Under the pieces are notes generated by a model that searched no databases, was not told where the DNA came from, and worked only from the letters and a program-made list of their open reading frames with translations. 8,132 nt of DNA from Roseburia sp. CAG:309 (GTDB lineage Bacteria; Bacillota; Clostridia; Lachnospirales; Lachnospiraceae). The position numbers and the translations under genes were made by a program. The DNA lies in assembly GCA_000434115.1 (NCBI GenBank), contig FR894015.1, positions 22,764 through 30,895 on the forward strand. The letters are read 5' to 3'. Shown piece after piece: positions 1 to 6,335 of the stretch. How positions within the stretch are numbered: position 1 is the stretch's first letter; each line of letters starts with the position of its first letter.

Positions 1-801
1 GCGGTTGAAGTGGTATTTGCCGGCAAAGAGAAAAAGGATCGTATTCTTGGAAAAGAAGAGAAAAAGATCGTTGCTTATCATGAAGTTGGTCACGCACTTG
101 TGACGACGCTTTTGAAAAAAGCGGAACCGGTACAGAAAATTACGATCGTGCCTCGTACGATGGGAGCACTTGGTTATGTCATGCAGGTGCCGGAAGAAGA
201 AAAATATCTCCGAACAAAAGAAGAATTGATCTCGAAGATTGTAACATTATATGGAGGCCGTGCGGCAGAAGAAATTATTTTCGGTGACGTGACGACGGGA
301 GCCTCCAATGATATCGAGCAGGCGACAAATATTGCCAGAGCGATGGTAACCCAGTATGGAATGAGTGAAAAATTTGGACTGATTGGACTGGAATCCGTTC
401 AGAACCGTTATCTTGACGGTCGTACCGTGATGAATTGCGGAGAAAAGACCGAGAGTGAAGTGGACGAAGAAGTGATGGCGCTTTTGAGACAATGTTATGA
501 AAGAGCATGTCATTTGATCGAAGAAAATAAAGACGTTCTTCATGAACTGGCTGCTTATCTGGTAGAGCGCGAGACAATTACCGGAAAAGAGTTTGTCCGT
601 ATTTATGAAGAAGCGACAGGAACCAAATTAAAAGAAGACGAAAACAAAGAATTGGAAGAAGACAAAAAGGAAGAACTGGAAGAAACCGGAAACAAAGAGA
701 ATCAGGAAAGTGGAGAAGACGATGGCATACGAAGTATTGGTGCTGGATGTGGACGGGACGCTGATGCGGACGGACAAGACGATATCCCGGAAGACCATTG
801 A
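1..801 (+). CDS. ftsH: ATP-dependent zinc metalloprotease FtsH, C-terminal part (5' end outside window)
   Basis: This is the C-terminal 266 residues of FtsH, the membrane-anchored AAA+ protease that degrades misfolded membrane proteins and selected regulators. The frame is open from base 1, so the membrane segments and AAA domain lie upstream and cannot be judged here. The M41 peptidase domain is clear: the zinc site HEVGH is at bases 79-93, and the third zinc ligand is the Asp of TTGASNDIEQAT (codon 310-312). Other family blocks are GGRAAEEIIFG and QYGMSEKFGL. The conserved domain ends near base 621 (ITGKEF...EEATG). It is followed by a 59-residue tail, first Lys/Glu-rich with an imperfect repeat (KELEED / KEELEET, 646-687), then Gly/Asp-rich where the frame runs into the next gene. 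The overlap with the HAD gene is 80 bases. The family call is certain; whether the whole tail is native is less so. Confidence 0.96.
   Translation, partial: AVEVVFAGKEKKDRILGKEEKKIVAYHEVGHALVTTLLKKAEPVQKITIVPRTMGALGYVMQVPEEEKYLRTKEELISKIVTLYGGRAAEEIIFGDVTTGASNDIEQATNIARAMVTQYGMSEKFGLIGLESVQNRYLDGRTVMNCGEKTESEVDEEVMALLRQCYERACHLIEENKDVLHELAAYLVERETITGKEFVRIYEEATGTKLKEDENKELEEDKKEELEETGNKENQESGEDDGIRSIGAGCGRDADADGQDDIPEDH
712..715 (+). promoter_or_regulatory. Ribosome binding site GGAG of the HAD gene, inside ftsH
   Basis: GGAG lies six bases before the ATG at 722, a normal Shine-Dalgarno distance. A GTG at 710 is also in frame, but the purine stretch AGGAAAG abuts it with no spacing. This favours ATG 722 as the start and implies that the HAD gene is translated from a site within the ftsH coding region. 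Confidence 0.6.
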
Positions 802-1531
802 TGAGATAGTAAAGATTCAGGAAAAGGGCATCTGTGTGGCGATTGCGTCCGGGCGCTGTACGGCAGGGATCATGCCGACGGCGCGCAAGATCCGCCTCGA
901 CGAATTTGGCGGATATATCGTGTCCTACAACGGTGCCTGCATCAGCAATGCAAAGACCGGCGAAGTGATCTACAACATCAATCTGCCGGAGGGCATTGTG
1001 CCGGAGATTTACGAATTTTCCAAACGTGAAAAGACAGGCATTATGACCTACCATGATAATGACATTATTGCGGAAAATGATGCCGATCAATACATTCAGA
1101 TTGATGCCAAGGGATGCGACATTGATATCCATGTAGTGGAAGATTTTGGAAAAGAAGTGACATATCCGGTGAATAAATGTCTTCTGACCGGAGATCCGGA
1201 TTGGATGAAAGACGTAGAACCGAAAGCGGCGAAGGCATTTGAAGGGCGGCTGAGTGTATATCGTTCGGAAGATTTTTATGTGGAAATGATGCCGCTCGGC
1301 ATTGACAAGGCATATGGATTGTCTAAGTTATTGAAACAACTCGGCTATTCGAGAAATCAGATGATCTGTTGTGGAGATGGCTTTAATGACATTTCGATGA
1401 TTGAATATGCCGGACTTGGCGTGGCGATGGCAAATGCCGCAGAAGAAGTGAGAGCCCGCGCCAATTATGTGGCGCCCCACTGTGATGAAGACGGACTGGT
1501 TGATGTTATTCAGCGGTTTCTAAATGATTGA
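722..1531 (+). CDS. Cof-type HAD-IIB family sugar/nucleotide phosphatase
   Basis: A 269-residue cytoplasmic haloacid-dehalogenase hydrolase of the Cof (HAD-IIB) type. These magnesium-dependent enzymes remove phosphate from sugar phosphates, cofactors or nucleotides; the substrate cannot be told from sequence. All four motifs are visible: motif I DVDGT (nucleophile Asp9, Asp11), motif II IASGR (Ser43), motif III Lys196 in GIDKAYGL, and motif IV GDGFNDISM (Asp219, Asp223). The C-terminal run GLGVAMANAAEEVRARA is typical of the class, as is the length. The ATG at 722 is preferred because it has a spaced GGAG and puts the nucleophile at residue 9, where this family usually has it; a GTG at 710 would add four residues. 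It overlaps the end of ftsH by 80 bases and precedes uvrC by 15 bases, so it is probably co-transcribed with both. No functional link to protease or repair is evident. Confidence 0.93.
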   Translation: MAYEVLVLDVDGTLMRTDKTISRKTIDEIVKIQEKGICVAIASGRCTAGIMPTARKIRLDEFGGYIVSYNGACISNAKTGEVIYNINLPEGIVPEIYEFSKREKTGIMTYHDNDIIAENDADQYIQIDAKGCDIDIHVVEDFGKEVTYPVNKCLLTGDPDWMKDVEPKAAKAFEGRLSVYRSEDFYVEMMPLGIDKAYGLSKLLKQLGYSRNQMICCGDGFNDISMIEYAGLGVAMANAAEEVRARANYVAPHCDEDGLVDVIQRFLND

Positions 1532-1532
1532 C

Positions 1533-1540
1533 AAAGGAGT
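1533..1540 (+). promoter_or_regulatory. Ribosome binding site of uvrC
   Basis: AAAGGAGT stands six bases before the ATG at 1547, in the 15-base gap after the HAD stop. It is a strong Shine-Dalgarno match and fixes the uvrC start. Confidence 0.8.
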
Positions 1541-1546
1541 GAGAGG

Positions 1547-3412
1547 ATGGAACGTGCAGATTTTGATCTTGCGGAAGAATTAAAAAAACTTCCGGAAAAG
1601 CCCGGCGTATATCTGATGCACGACCGGAATGACCACATTATCTATGTGGGAAAAGCTGTTGTGCTGAAAAACCGCGTCCGGCAGTATTTTCAAAAAAGCC
1701 GCCACGTGTCACCCAAGATCGAGCGGATGATTGAGCAGATCGCATGGTTTGAGTACATTGTGACGGACAGCGAACTCGAAGCTCTGGTGCTGGAGTGCAA
1801 TCTGATAAAAGAGTACAATCCCAAATACAATACGATGTTAAAGGATGGCAAAAGCTATCCTTTTTTGAAAGCGCTGATCCAGGATGATTATCCGCGATTT
1901 GTGTTTGCGAGGCAGATGAAACGCGACGGCGCGAAATATTTCGGACCATTTACGAGCGGGGCGGCGATTCGCGATACGATCGAACTGCTCAATAAATTGT
2001 TTCATCTACGAAACTGCCAGAAACGTTTTCCACGGGATATCGGAAAAGAGAGGCCCTGCCTGTATCATCAGATGGGACAGTGCCCGGCACCGTGTCAGGG
2101 GAATGTCGATAAAGAAGAATACCGCCAAAATTTCGAAAAGGCATTGGCGTTTTTGAATGGACAGACAAAAGGAATTTTACAAAATCTGGAAGAAAAAATG
2201 ATGGCGGCATCCGCAGAGATGAATTTTGAAGAGGCGGCCGCTTACCGCGATCTGATTCACAGTGTGAAACAGGTGACCGAACGGCAGAAGATTACGAGTG
2301 AGGATGCCGAAGACCGCGATATCATTGCAATGTCACGGCTTCAGGACGAGGCGGTTGTGCAGGTGTTCTTCATCCGCGGAGGCAAATTGATCGGCCGGGA
2401 ACATTATTATCTCACGGGAGTGCAGGAAGAAGAGGACAGCCATGTGCTGGGGGCATTTATCAAACAGATGTATGCCGGAACGCCGTACATACCGCGGGAA
2501 CTGTGGACGGAAGAACCGCCGGAAGACAGTGAGGCGATTCTGGAGTGGTTGTCGAAAAAGCGTGGTCACAAAGTCTTTTTCCGCCATCCGAAACGCGGTT
2601 CGAAAGAACGGCTTCTGGATCTTGCCAAACGAAATGCGAAAATGGTTCTTTTGCAGGATGCGGAAAAGTTAAAGAGGGAGCGTGCGCGGACACTCGGTGC
2701 GATGGAAGAAATTCAGGAACTGCTTGGTATGAGCGGACTTCACCGTGTGGAATCTTACGATATTTCCAATATCAATGGATTCGAGACGGTTGGTTCCATG
2801 GTCGTATTTGAAAATGGACGCGCCAAGAAAAATGACTATCGAAAATTCCGCATCCGCAGTGTGACCGGGCCGGATGATTATGCGTCGATGGAGGAACTCT
2901 TGACGAGGCGGTTTACGCACGGACAGCGGGAAGATCTCGATGACATGGACGCGTTCCGCCTGTTTCCGGATGTCATTTTTATGGATGGTGGAAAAGGGCA
3001 GGTAAATATTTGCGAAAAAGTTTTGGCACAATTAAATATATCGATCCCGGTGTGCGGTATGGTAAAAGATGACCACCATCGCACAAGAGGACTTTATTTC
3101 CAAAATGTGGAAATTCCTATTGACACACATGGACAGGGATTTCGCTTGATTACAAGAATACAGGATGAGACACACCGTTTTGCCATCGAATACCATCGGC
3201 AGATTCGCGGAAAAGCGCAGGTGCATTCCATCTTAGACGACATTCCGACGGTCGGCCCGGCCAGAAGAAAGGCATTGATGCGCCGTTATGAATCGCTTGA
3301 TGCCATTCGCCAGGCGACGGTCGAAGAATTAAAAGAATTGCCGGAGATCAACGAAGCCTCCGCTGAGGCCATCGTCTCCTTCTTTGCCAGTCAGGCGAAA
3401 GAAGGAAAATGA
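1547..3412 (+). CDS. uvrC: Excinuclease ABC subunit C (UvrC)
   Basis: UvrC is the nuclease of bacterial nucleotide excision repair; it makes the 3' and 5' cuts around a lesion handed over by UvrA and UvrB. The 621 residues are full length. The N-terminal GIY-YIG nuclease shows GVY (20-22), YVG (33-35), Arg43 and the catalytic Glu83 in ELEALVLECNLI. A Cys-X13-Cys-X7-Cys-X3-Cys cluster (157, 171, 179, 183) resembles the spacing reported to hold a [4Fe-4S] cluster in E. coli UvrC. The UvrB-binding UVR helix pair is at about 209-244. The C-terminal RNase H-like nuclease has Asp405 (SYDISN), Asp444 (GPDDYASM), Asp480 (FMDGGKGQ) and probably His543 (ETHRFAI). Tandem helix-hairpin-helix DNA-binding motifs follow at about 561-613. 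The start is fixed by a strong ribosome binding site. It converges on the next gene with 10 bases between stops. Confidence 0.98.
   Translation: MERADFDLAEELKKLPEKPGVYLMHDRNDHIIYVGKAVVLKNRVRQYFQKSRHVSPKIERMIEQIAWFEYIVTDSELEALVLECNLIKEYNPKYNTMLKDGKSYPFLKALIQDDYPRFVFARQMKRDGAKYFGPFTSGAAIRDTIELLNKLFHLRNCQKRFPRDIGKERPCLYHQMGQCPAPCQGNVDKEEYRQNFEKALAFLNGQTKGILQNLEEKMMAASAEMNFEEAAAYRDLIHSVKQVTERQKITSEDAEDRDIIAMSRLQDEAVVQVFFIRGGKLIGREHYYLTGVQEEEDSHVLGAFIKQMYAGTPYIPRELWTEEPPEDSEAILEWLSKKRGHKVFFRHPKRGSKERLLDLAKRNAKMVLLQDAEKLKRERARTLGAMEEIQELLGMSGLHRVESYDISNINGFETVGSMVVFENGRAKKNDYRKFRIRSVTGPDDYASMEELLTRRFTHGQREDLDDMDAFRLFPDVIFMDGGKGQVNICEKVLAQLNISIPVCGMVKDDHHRTRGLYFQNVEIPIDTHGQGFRLITRIQDETHRFAIEYHRQIRGKAQVHSILDDIPTVGPARRKALMRRYESLDAIRQATVEELKELPEINEASAEAIVSFFASQAKEGK
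3377..3406. other. Stem-loop at the uvrC 3' end, convergent junction
   Basis: TCCTTCTTT (3377-3385) pairs with AAAGAAGGA (3398-3406), and GCC (3386-3388) pairs with GGC (3394-3396), leaving a single bulged base at 3397 and the loop AGTCA. This is a 12-bp stem. It lies within the last uvrC codons and 16 bases beyond the stop of the minus-strand gene. No T tract follows it on either strand, so it is not a canonical intrinsic terminator. It may still act as an mRNA 3'-end structure or a pause site for converging transcription. Confidence 0.5.
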
Positions 3413-3422
3413 TACGTTTGAT

Positions 3423-4799
3423 CTAACGGAATTTCGGATAATCATAAGTATACGAAGCCTTTTTTGAATAGCAGTTACTGAAAAGCATGATTCGCTGTGC
3501 AATTTTTTCTGCGTACCAAGGATCTGTTGCGTATTGGTGGCTCAGATTGCTTGGATTGTAGCGGAATTTAAAAATGGTATTCTGCTTTGGTGTGGCTTCA
3601 AAATAGTTTTCACGGATAAATTTGGCGGCTCCGTAGATGGCTTTGTCCACGGAAGTCCAGCCCTGATAATAGGCATATGATGTCGCACCCACACGTGGGT
3701 CGCTGTCGTATGCTTTTATTCCATAAAGGTTGTAAACTTTGACACTCTTTTTAATGTTTTTTGTAATAAATTTGCCACCGCGTCTTGCGTATGACGGAAG
3801 TGCTACTTTTGTGATGCGGTTTCCGCGTGCAAGCGAACTGCGTCCGTAAGCGGACTCGATAAAGGTCTGTGCGGCAAAATACATCGGATCAATTCCTTCT
3901 TTTTTCGCAGCAGCGAGCATCACGTCGCCTTTTCCGTACAAGACACTGCGTGTCGGAGAATAGCCGTTATTTTCGCACGAATCCTTAATAAAATAGTTAA
4001 ATGTCGAGATGAATTTTTTCTCATCCACTTCGCGGTACTGGTCGAGACGCAGATATTGGAATCCATACGTCGTATCTTTTTTATAATTTACCAGCCGCTT
4101 AAATTCGGCAAGTGAGGCACGTCCGACACGGCTTTTTTGGATACTTGCATAGGTGTTCAAACTCCAGTTGTACGGTGTGAAATAATGTTTTCCGACAAAA
4201 TTCAAAACCGGTTTGGACAACTGTGCGACACCCAGATCTTTGTCCCACAGATAATTGATTCCCAGCGCCTCGACAATCTCGCGGAAGGGAACCAAAATCG
4301 TCTTAATCTTGGATTTTCCATAGGTAACAGAAACCGGTGCCTGCGGGAGTGTGCTGTTTTTCTGGTTGACCGTCATCGTCGTATCGCCAAGATGCATGAT
4401 AACGATCTTATTGTTTTTCGTCACTTTAATCTTTTTGATTTTCTTATAATAATGATAACTTACTTTGATGCCCTGTTTGGCAAAGGCCTCTTTCAAAGGC
4501 ACCATAACCGTTCCATTGATCGTGACAGCAGGTGTCCGTGTCAAATTCAATGCCTTTGACTCGTATACCACATTGATGCTTTCTCCGGTATAGCGGTAAG
4601 TCTGACCGTCTATCGTATAAGAGATGCCTTTTCCTTTCCCCGTTGCTTCGTTGATCACGGAAGAATTGGAAGAAGATGAAGAAGGAGAAGGCGTGGCAAA
4701 TGCCTCGGAAATCGAGATCGCCTGTGCCTGCGGAGCAAGTGTCTGTGCCAGTATGCTGCTGCACAGAAGCAGTGTCAAAGTATATTTTAAATGTTTCAT
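3423..4799 (-). CDS. Secreted cell-wall glucosaminidase (GH73-like) with copper-amine-oxidase-like N-terminal domain
   Basis: A 458-residue exported protein. Residues 1-27 form a signal peptide (basic start, hydrophobic LTLLLCSSILA core, cleavage expected after AQA). A Ser-rich linker follows at about 36-47. Residues ~60-193 look like the copper amine oxidase N-terminal domain: two halves with the VMVPLKEAF and ILVPFREIVEALG motifs. In clostridial surface proteins this is a binding domain with no oxidase activity. Residues ~245-445 resemble endo-beta-N-acetylglucosaminidases of the LytB/LytG kind: LRLDQYREVDEKK, then AAQTFIESAYGRSSLA with the likely catalytic Glu315, then VYNLYGIKAYDSDP and a GW motif. 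It should cut the glycan strands of peptidoglycan outside the membrane, in growth, separation or autolysis. The protein is Lys/Tyr-rich, which would suit binding to anionic wall polymers. The ATG has AAAGGA eight bases upstream. The exact GH family and bond cut remain uncertain. Confidence 0.88.
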   Translation of the reverse strand: MKHLKYTLTLLLCSSILAQTLAPQAQAISISEAFATPSPSSSSSNSSVINEATGKGKGISYTIDGQTYRYTGESINVVYESKALNLTRTPAVTINGTVMVPLKEAFAKQGIKVSYHYYKKIKKIKVTKNNKIVIMHLGDTTMTVNQKNSTLPQAPVSVTYGKSKIKTILVPFREIVEALGINYLWDKDLGVAQLSKPVLNFVGKHYFTPYNWSLNTYASIQKSRVGRASLAEFKRLVNYKKDTTYGFQYLRLDQYREVDEKKFISTFNYFIKDSCENNGYSPTRSVLYGKGDVMLAAAKKEGIDPMYFAAQTFIESAYGRSSLARGNRITKVALPSYARRGGKFITKNIKKSVKVYNLYGIKAYDSDPRVGATSYAYYQGWTSVDKAIYGAAKFIRENYFEATPKQNTIFKFRYNPSNLSHQYATDPWYAEKIAQRIMLFSNCYSKKASYTYDYPKFR

Positions 4800-4807
4800 C
4801 GGAAAGA

Positions 4808-4813
4808 TCCTTT
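4808..4813 (-). promoter_or_regulatory. Ribosome binding site of the glucosaminidase gene
   Basis: Read on the minus strand this is AAAGGA, eight bases before the ATG at 4799. It shares base 4813 with the 14-bp palindrome next to it. Confidence 0.7.
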
Positions 4814-4826
4814 CATAAATTTATGA
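4813..4826. promoter_or_regulatory. Perfect 14-bp palindrome at the predicted transcription start (operator candidate)
   Basis: TCATAAATTTATGA is a perfect inverted repeat with no spacer. The predicted start of transcription of the glucosaminidase gene, seven bases past its -10 box, is about 4825. The palindrome therefore covers roughly +1 to +13 and abuts the ribosome binding site. The position suits a repressor dimer site. The composition is AT-rich, so chance cannot be excluded, and I do not recognise it as the box of a known regulator. Confidence 0.4.
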
Positions 4827-4831
4827 TTTGA

Positions 4832-4860
4832 AGTATACACAATTTTGCAAAGAAAATCAA
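4832..4860 (-). promoter_or_regulatory. Sigma-A type promoter of the glucosaminidase gene
   Basis: On the minus strand TTGATT (4855-4860) and TATACT (4832-4837) are separated by exactly 17 bases, close to the housekeeping consensus. The predicted transcription start is about 4825, giving a leader of about 26 bases to the ATG. The spacer contains the 8-base palindrome TTTGCAAA (4844-4851). Confidence 0.75.
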
Positions 4861-4908
4861 GAATTCCGCCGTTCTTTTTTTTCCTTGCCGCGCATATTTT
4901 TTTATAAA

Positions 4909-4917
4909 TGATACAAT
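4909..4917 (+). promoter_or_regulatory. Possible extended -10 promoter element for the AGCS transporter gene
   Basis: TGATACAAT reads as an extended -10 (TG, one base, TACAAT). There is no good -35 at 16-18 bases; TTGCCG at 4885-4890 is 21 bases away, which is too far. T-rich runs at 4875-4882 and 4897-4903 lie upstream. If this element is used, transcription would begin near 4924, only about eight bases before the favoured ATG. The call is tentative. Confidence 0.35.
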
Positions 4918-4931
4918 GTGGGTACGTTGAG

Positions 4932-6230
4932 ATGCGGGTGATTCAGGCGGTGAATGGATGGCTGTTCGGCGGTCCGATCTTAATTCTGTTATTTGGCATT
5001 CATGTTTATTTTACAATTTACACTGGAGTTGTACAGAGGAAACTGGGACCCGGGATTCGCCTGTCACTTCGTGGAACCGGAACGGACAAGAAGGGAATGA
5101 GTTCATTTGGAACGCTTACGACAACATTGGCGGCGACGCTTGGAACCGGCAATATTATCGGAGTTTCGACCGCAGTCAGTCTCGGTGGTCCGGGAGCGGT
5201 GTTCTGGTGCTGGCTCACCGGCGTACTGGGAATGGCGACCACGTATGCGGAGACGACATTGTGCTGTACCTATCGGGAGACGCGGGGCAGTGAACCGGTT
5301 GGCGGAATGATGTATGTACTGAAAAATGCGCTGGGGAGGAAAAAACTGGCAGCTTTTTACAGCTTTTTTATTTGTTTTTCTGCCTATTTTGCCGGATGTA
5401 CGACACAATCCAATGCGATTTCAGAGACATGTCGGGATATCTGGAATCTGCCCAAATGGCTTGTCGGAATTATCGTGGCATTGACGGTGGGACTGGTAAT
5501 CCTTCAGGGGGTAAAATGGATTGAGAAAGCAAGTATGATGATCGTGCCGGCGATGGCACTTCTTTTTGTGGCAGGATGTCTGTTTTATCTTGTGCTGCAT
5601 ATTGGCTATTTTCCGACAGCAATCCGTCAGATCGTAACGTCCGCTTTTTCACCGCGGTGCGCTGCTGCCGGAGGACTCGGCTATACCGTTGGCGCGGCAG
5701 TGCGTTACGGAGTGGCAAGAGGACTTTTTACCAACGAGGCGGGGCTTGGAACTTCCGGAATTGCGGCAGCTTGCGGAGAAGAAAAAATCTCGCCGGAGGA
5801 GCAGGGACTGATTTCGATGACAGCCACTTTCTGGGACACCGTTGTGTTATGTGCGGTGACGGGAGTTGTCGTTGTCATTTATCAGGCAAAGCATGCCATC
5901 GCGAAAAGCGGTATGGCCAGCGGTCTTTTGGTAAAAGATGCATTTGCCGAACTTCCGTTAGGAGGTACGGAGATCATTGGCGTGGCAACCGTGGCATTTG
6001 CTGTCGCCACCTTGATCGGATGGTCGCTTTTTGGCAAAGTAGCGGCGGAATTCCTGGGGGGAAAACAGCTGACCCGCAGGTATCAATACATTTATGTCGT
6101 GATGATCTTTGCCGGTGCGGTAATGCCACTCGGATTTGTGTGGGAGATCACGGATTTTGTCAATTTATTTTTGCTGGTGCCGTCGGTTTATACACTGCTT
6201 TGCTGTCGGAAAATACTCCGAAAGAAGTAG
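4932..6230 (+). CDS. Alanine/glycine:sodium symporter, AGCS family
   Basis: A 432-residue multi-pass membrane transporter of the alanine or glycine:cation symporter (AGCS, AlsT/DagA-like) family, which imports alanine or glycine with sodium. Family signatures are clear: GTLTTTLAATLGTGNIIGVSTA near residues 58-80, with GGPGAVFWCWLTGVLGMATTYAE right after, and NEAGLGTSGIAAA beginning at Asn268. About ten hydrophobic segments are visible. The C-terminus ends soon after the last helix in a short basic stretch, so the protein is slightly shorter than many relatives. It is fairly rich in cysteine (about 12). The start is uncertain: ATG 4932 matches the usual N-terminus (short lead, then VNGWLFGGPILILLFG), but no convincing Shine-Dalgarno precedes it. 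An in-frame ATG at 4908 would add eight residues but overlaps the -10 candidate. It lies divergent from the glucosaminidase gene and upstream of ddl, which has its own promoter. L- versus D-alanine preference cannot be read from sequence. Confidence 0.93.
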   Translation: MRVIQAVNGWLFGGPILILLFGIHVYFTIYTGVVQRKLGPGIRLSLRGTGTDKKGMSSFGTLTTTLAATLGTGNIIGVSTAVSLGGPGAVFWCWLTGVLGMATTYAETTLCCTYRETRGSEPVGGMMYVLKNALGRKKLAAFYSFFICFSAYFAGCTTQSNAISETCRDIWNLPKWLVGIIVALTVGLVILQGVKWIEKASMMIVPAMALLFVAGCLFYLVLHIGYFPTAIRQIVTSAFSPRCAAAGGLGYTVGAAVRYGVARGLFTNEAGLGTSGIAAACGEEKISPEEQGLISMTATFWDTVVLCAVTGVVVVIYQAKHAIAKSGMASGLLVKDAFAELPLGGTEIIGVATVAFAVATLIGWSLFGKVAAEFLGGKQLTRRYQYIYVVMIFAGAVMPLGFVWEITDFVNLFLLVPSVYTLLCCRKILRKK

Positions 6231-6263
6231 AAAAAGAGTTCCTTTTTGTGAGAAATTTTCCCC

Positions 6264-6292
6264 TTGTAGTTTCGGACAATTCATAGTACAAT
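6264..6292 (+). promoter_or_regulatory. Sigma-A type promoter of the ddl operon
   Basis: TTGTAG (6264-6269) and TACAAT (6287-6292) are separated by 17 bases. The -10 matches the consensus at five of six positions and the -35 at three. Transcription would start near 6299, giving a leader of about 37 bases to the ddl ATG. It would allow ddl, the DUF1934 gene and dapF to be transcribed apart from the transporter. Confidence 0.6.
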
Positions 6293-6319
6293 AAAAGCGA
6301 GAGTTTGAGGTAAATATCG

Positions 6320-6325
6320 AAAGGA
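6320..6325 (+). promoter_or_regulatory. Ribosome binding site of ddl
   Basis: AAAGGA lies ten bases before the ATG at 6336, slightly long but acceptable. An ATG at 6326 is out of frame with ddl. Confidence 0.6.
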
Positions 6326-6335
6326 ATGGATAGAT

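Noticed and set aside
710..721. GTG at 710 as the start of the HAD phosphatase
   Set aside because: It has no properly spaced ribosome binding site, whereas ATG 722 has GGAG six bases upstream and fits the usual short lead before the DxDGT motif.
578..1132. Open frame of 184 codons on the minus strand opposite ftsH and the HAD gene
   Set aside because: It is fully antisense to two well-recognised genes, has no family-like motifs, and its composition follows the reverse of the coding strand.
3356..3369. GCCTC / GAGGC hairpin near the end of uvrC
   Set aside because: The stem has five pairs and no T tract on either strand; it lies within the conserved HhH coding region and is probably chance.
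6231..6247. AAAAAG / CTTTTT stem as an intrinsic terminator after the transporter
   Set aside because: The stem has six pairs, only one of them G-C, and the T run is part of the stem itself, so it would be very weak.
5576..6286. Open frame of 236 codons on the plus strand inside the transporter gene
   Set aside because: It is a shifted frame within the AGCS gene. Its Arg/Cys/Gly-rich product lacks membrane segments or motifs, while the transporter frame has clear family signatures.
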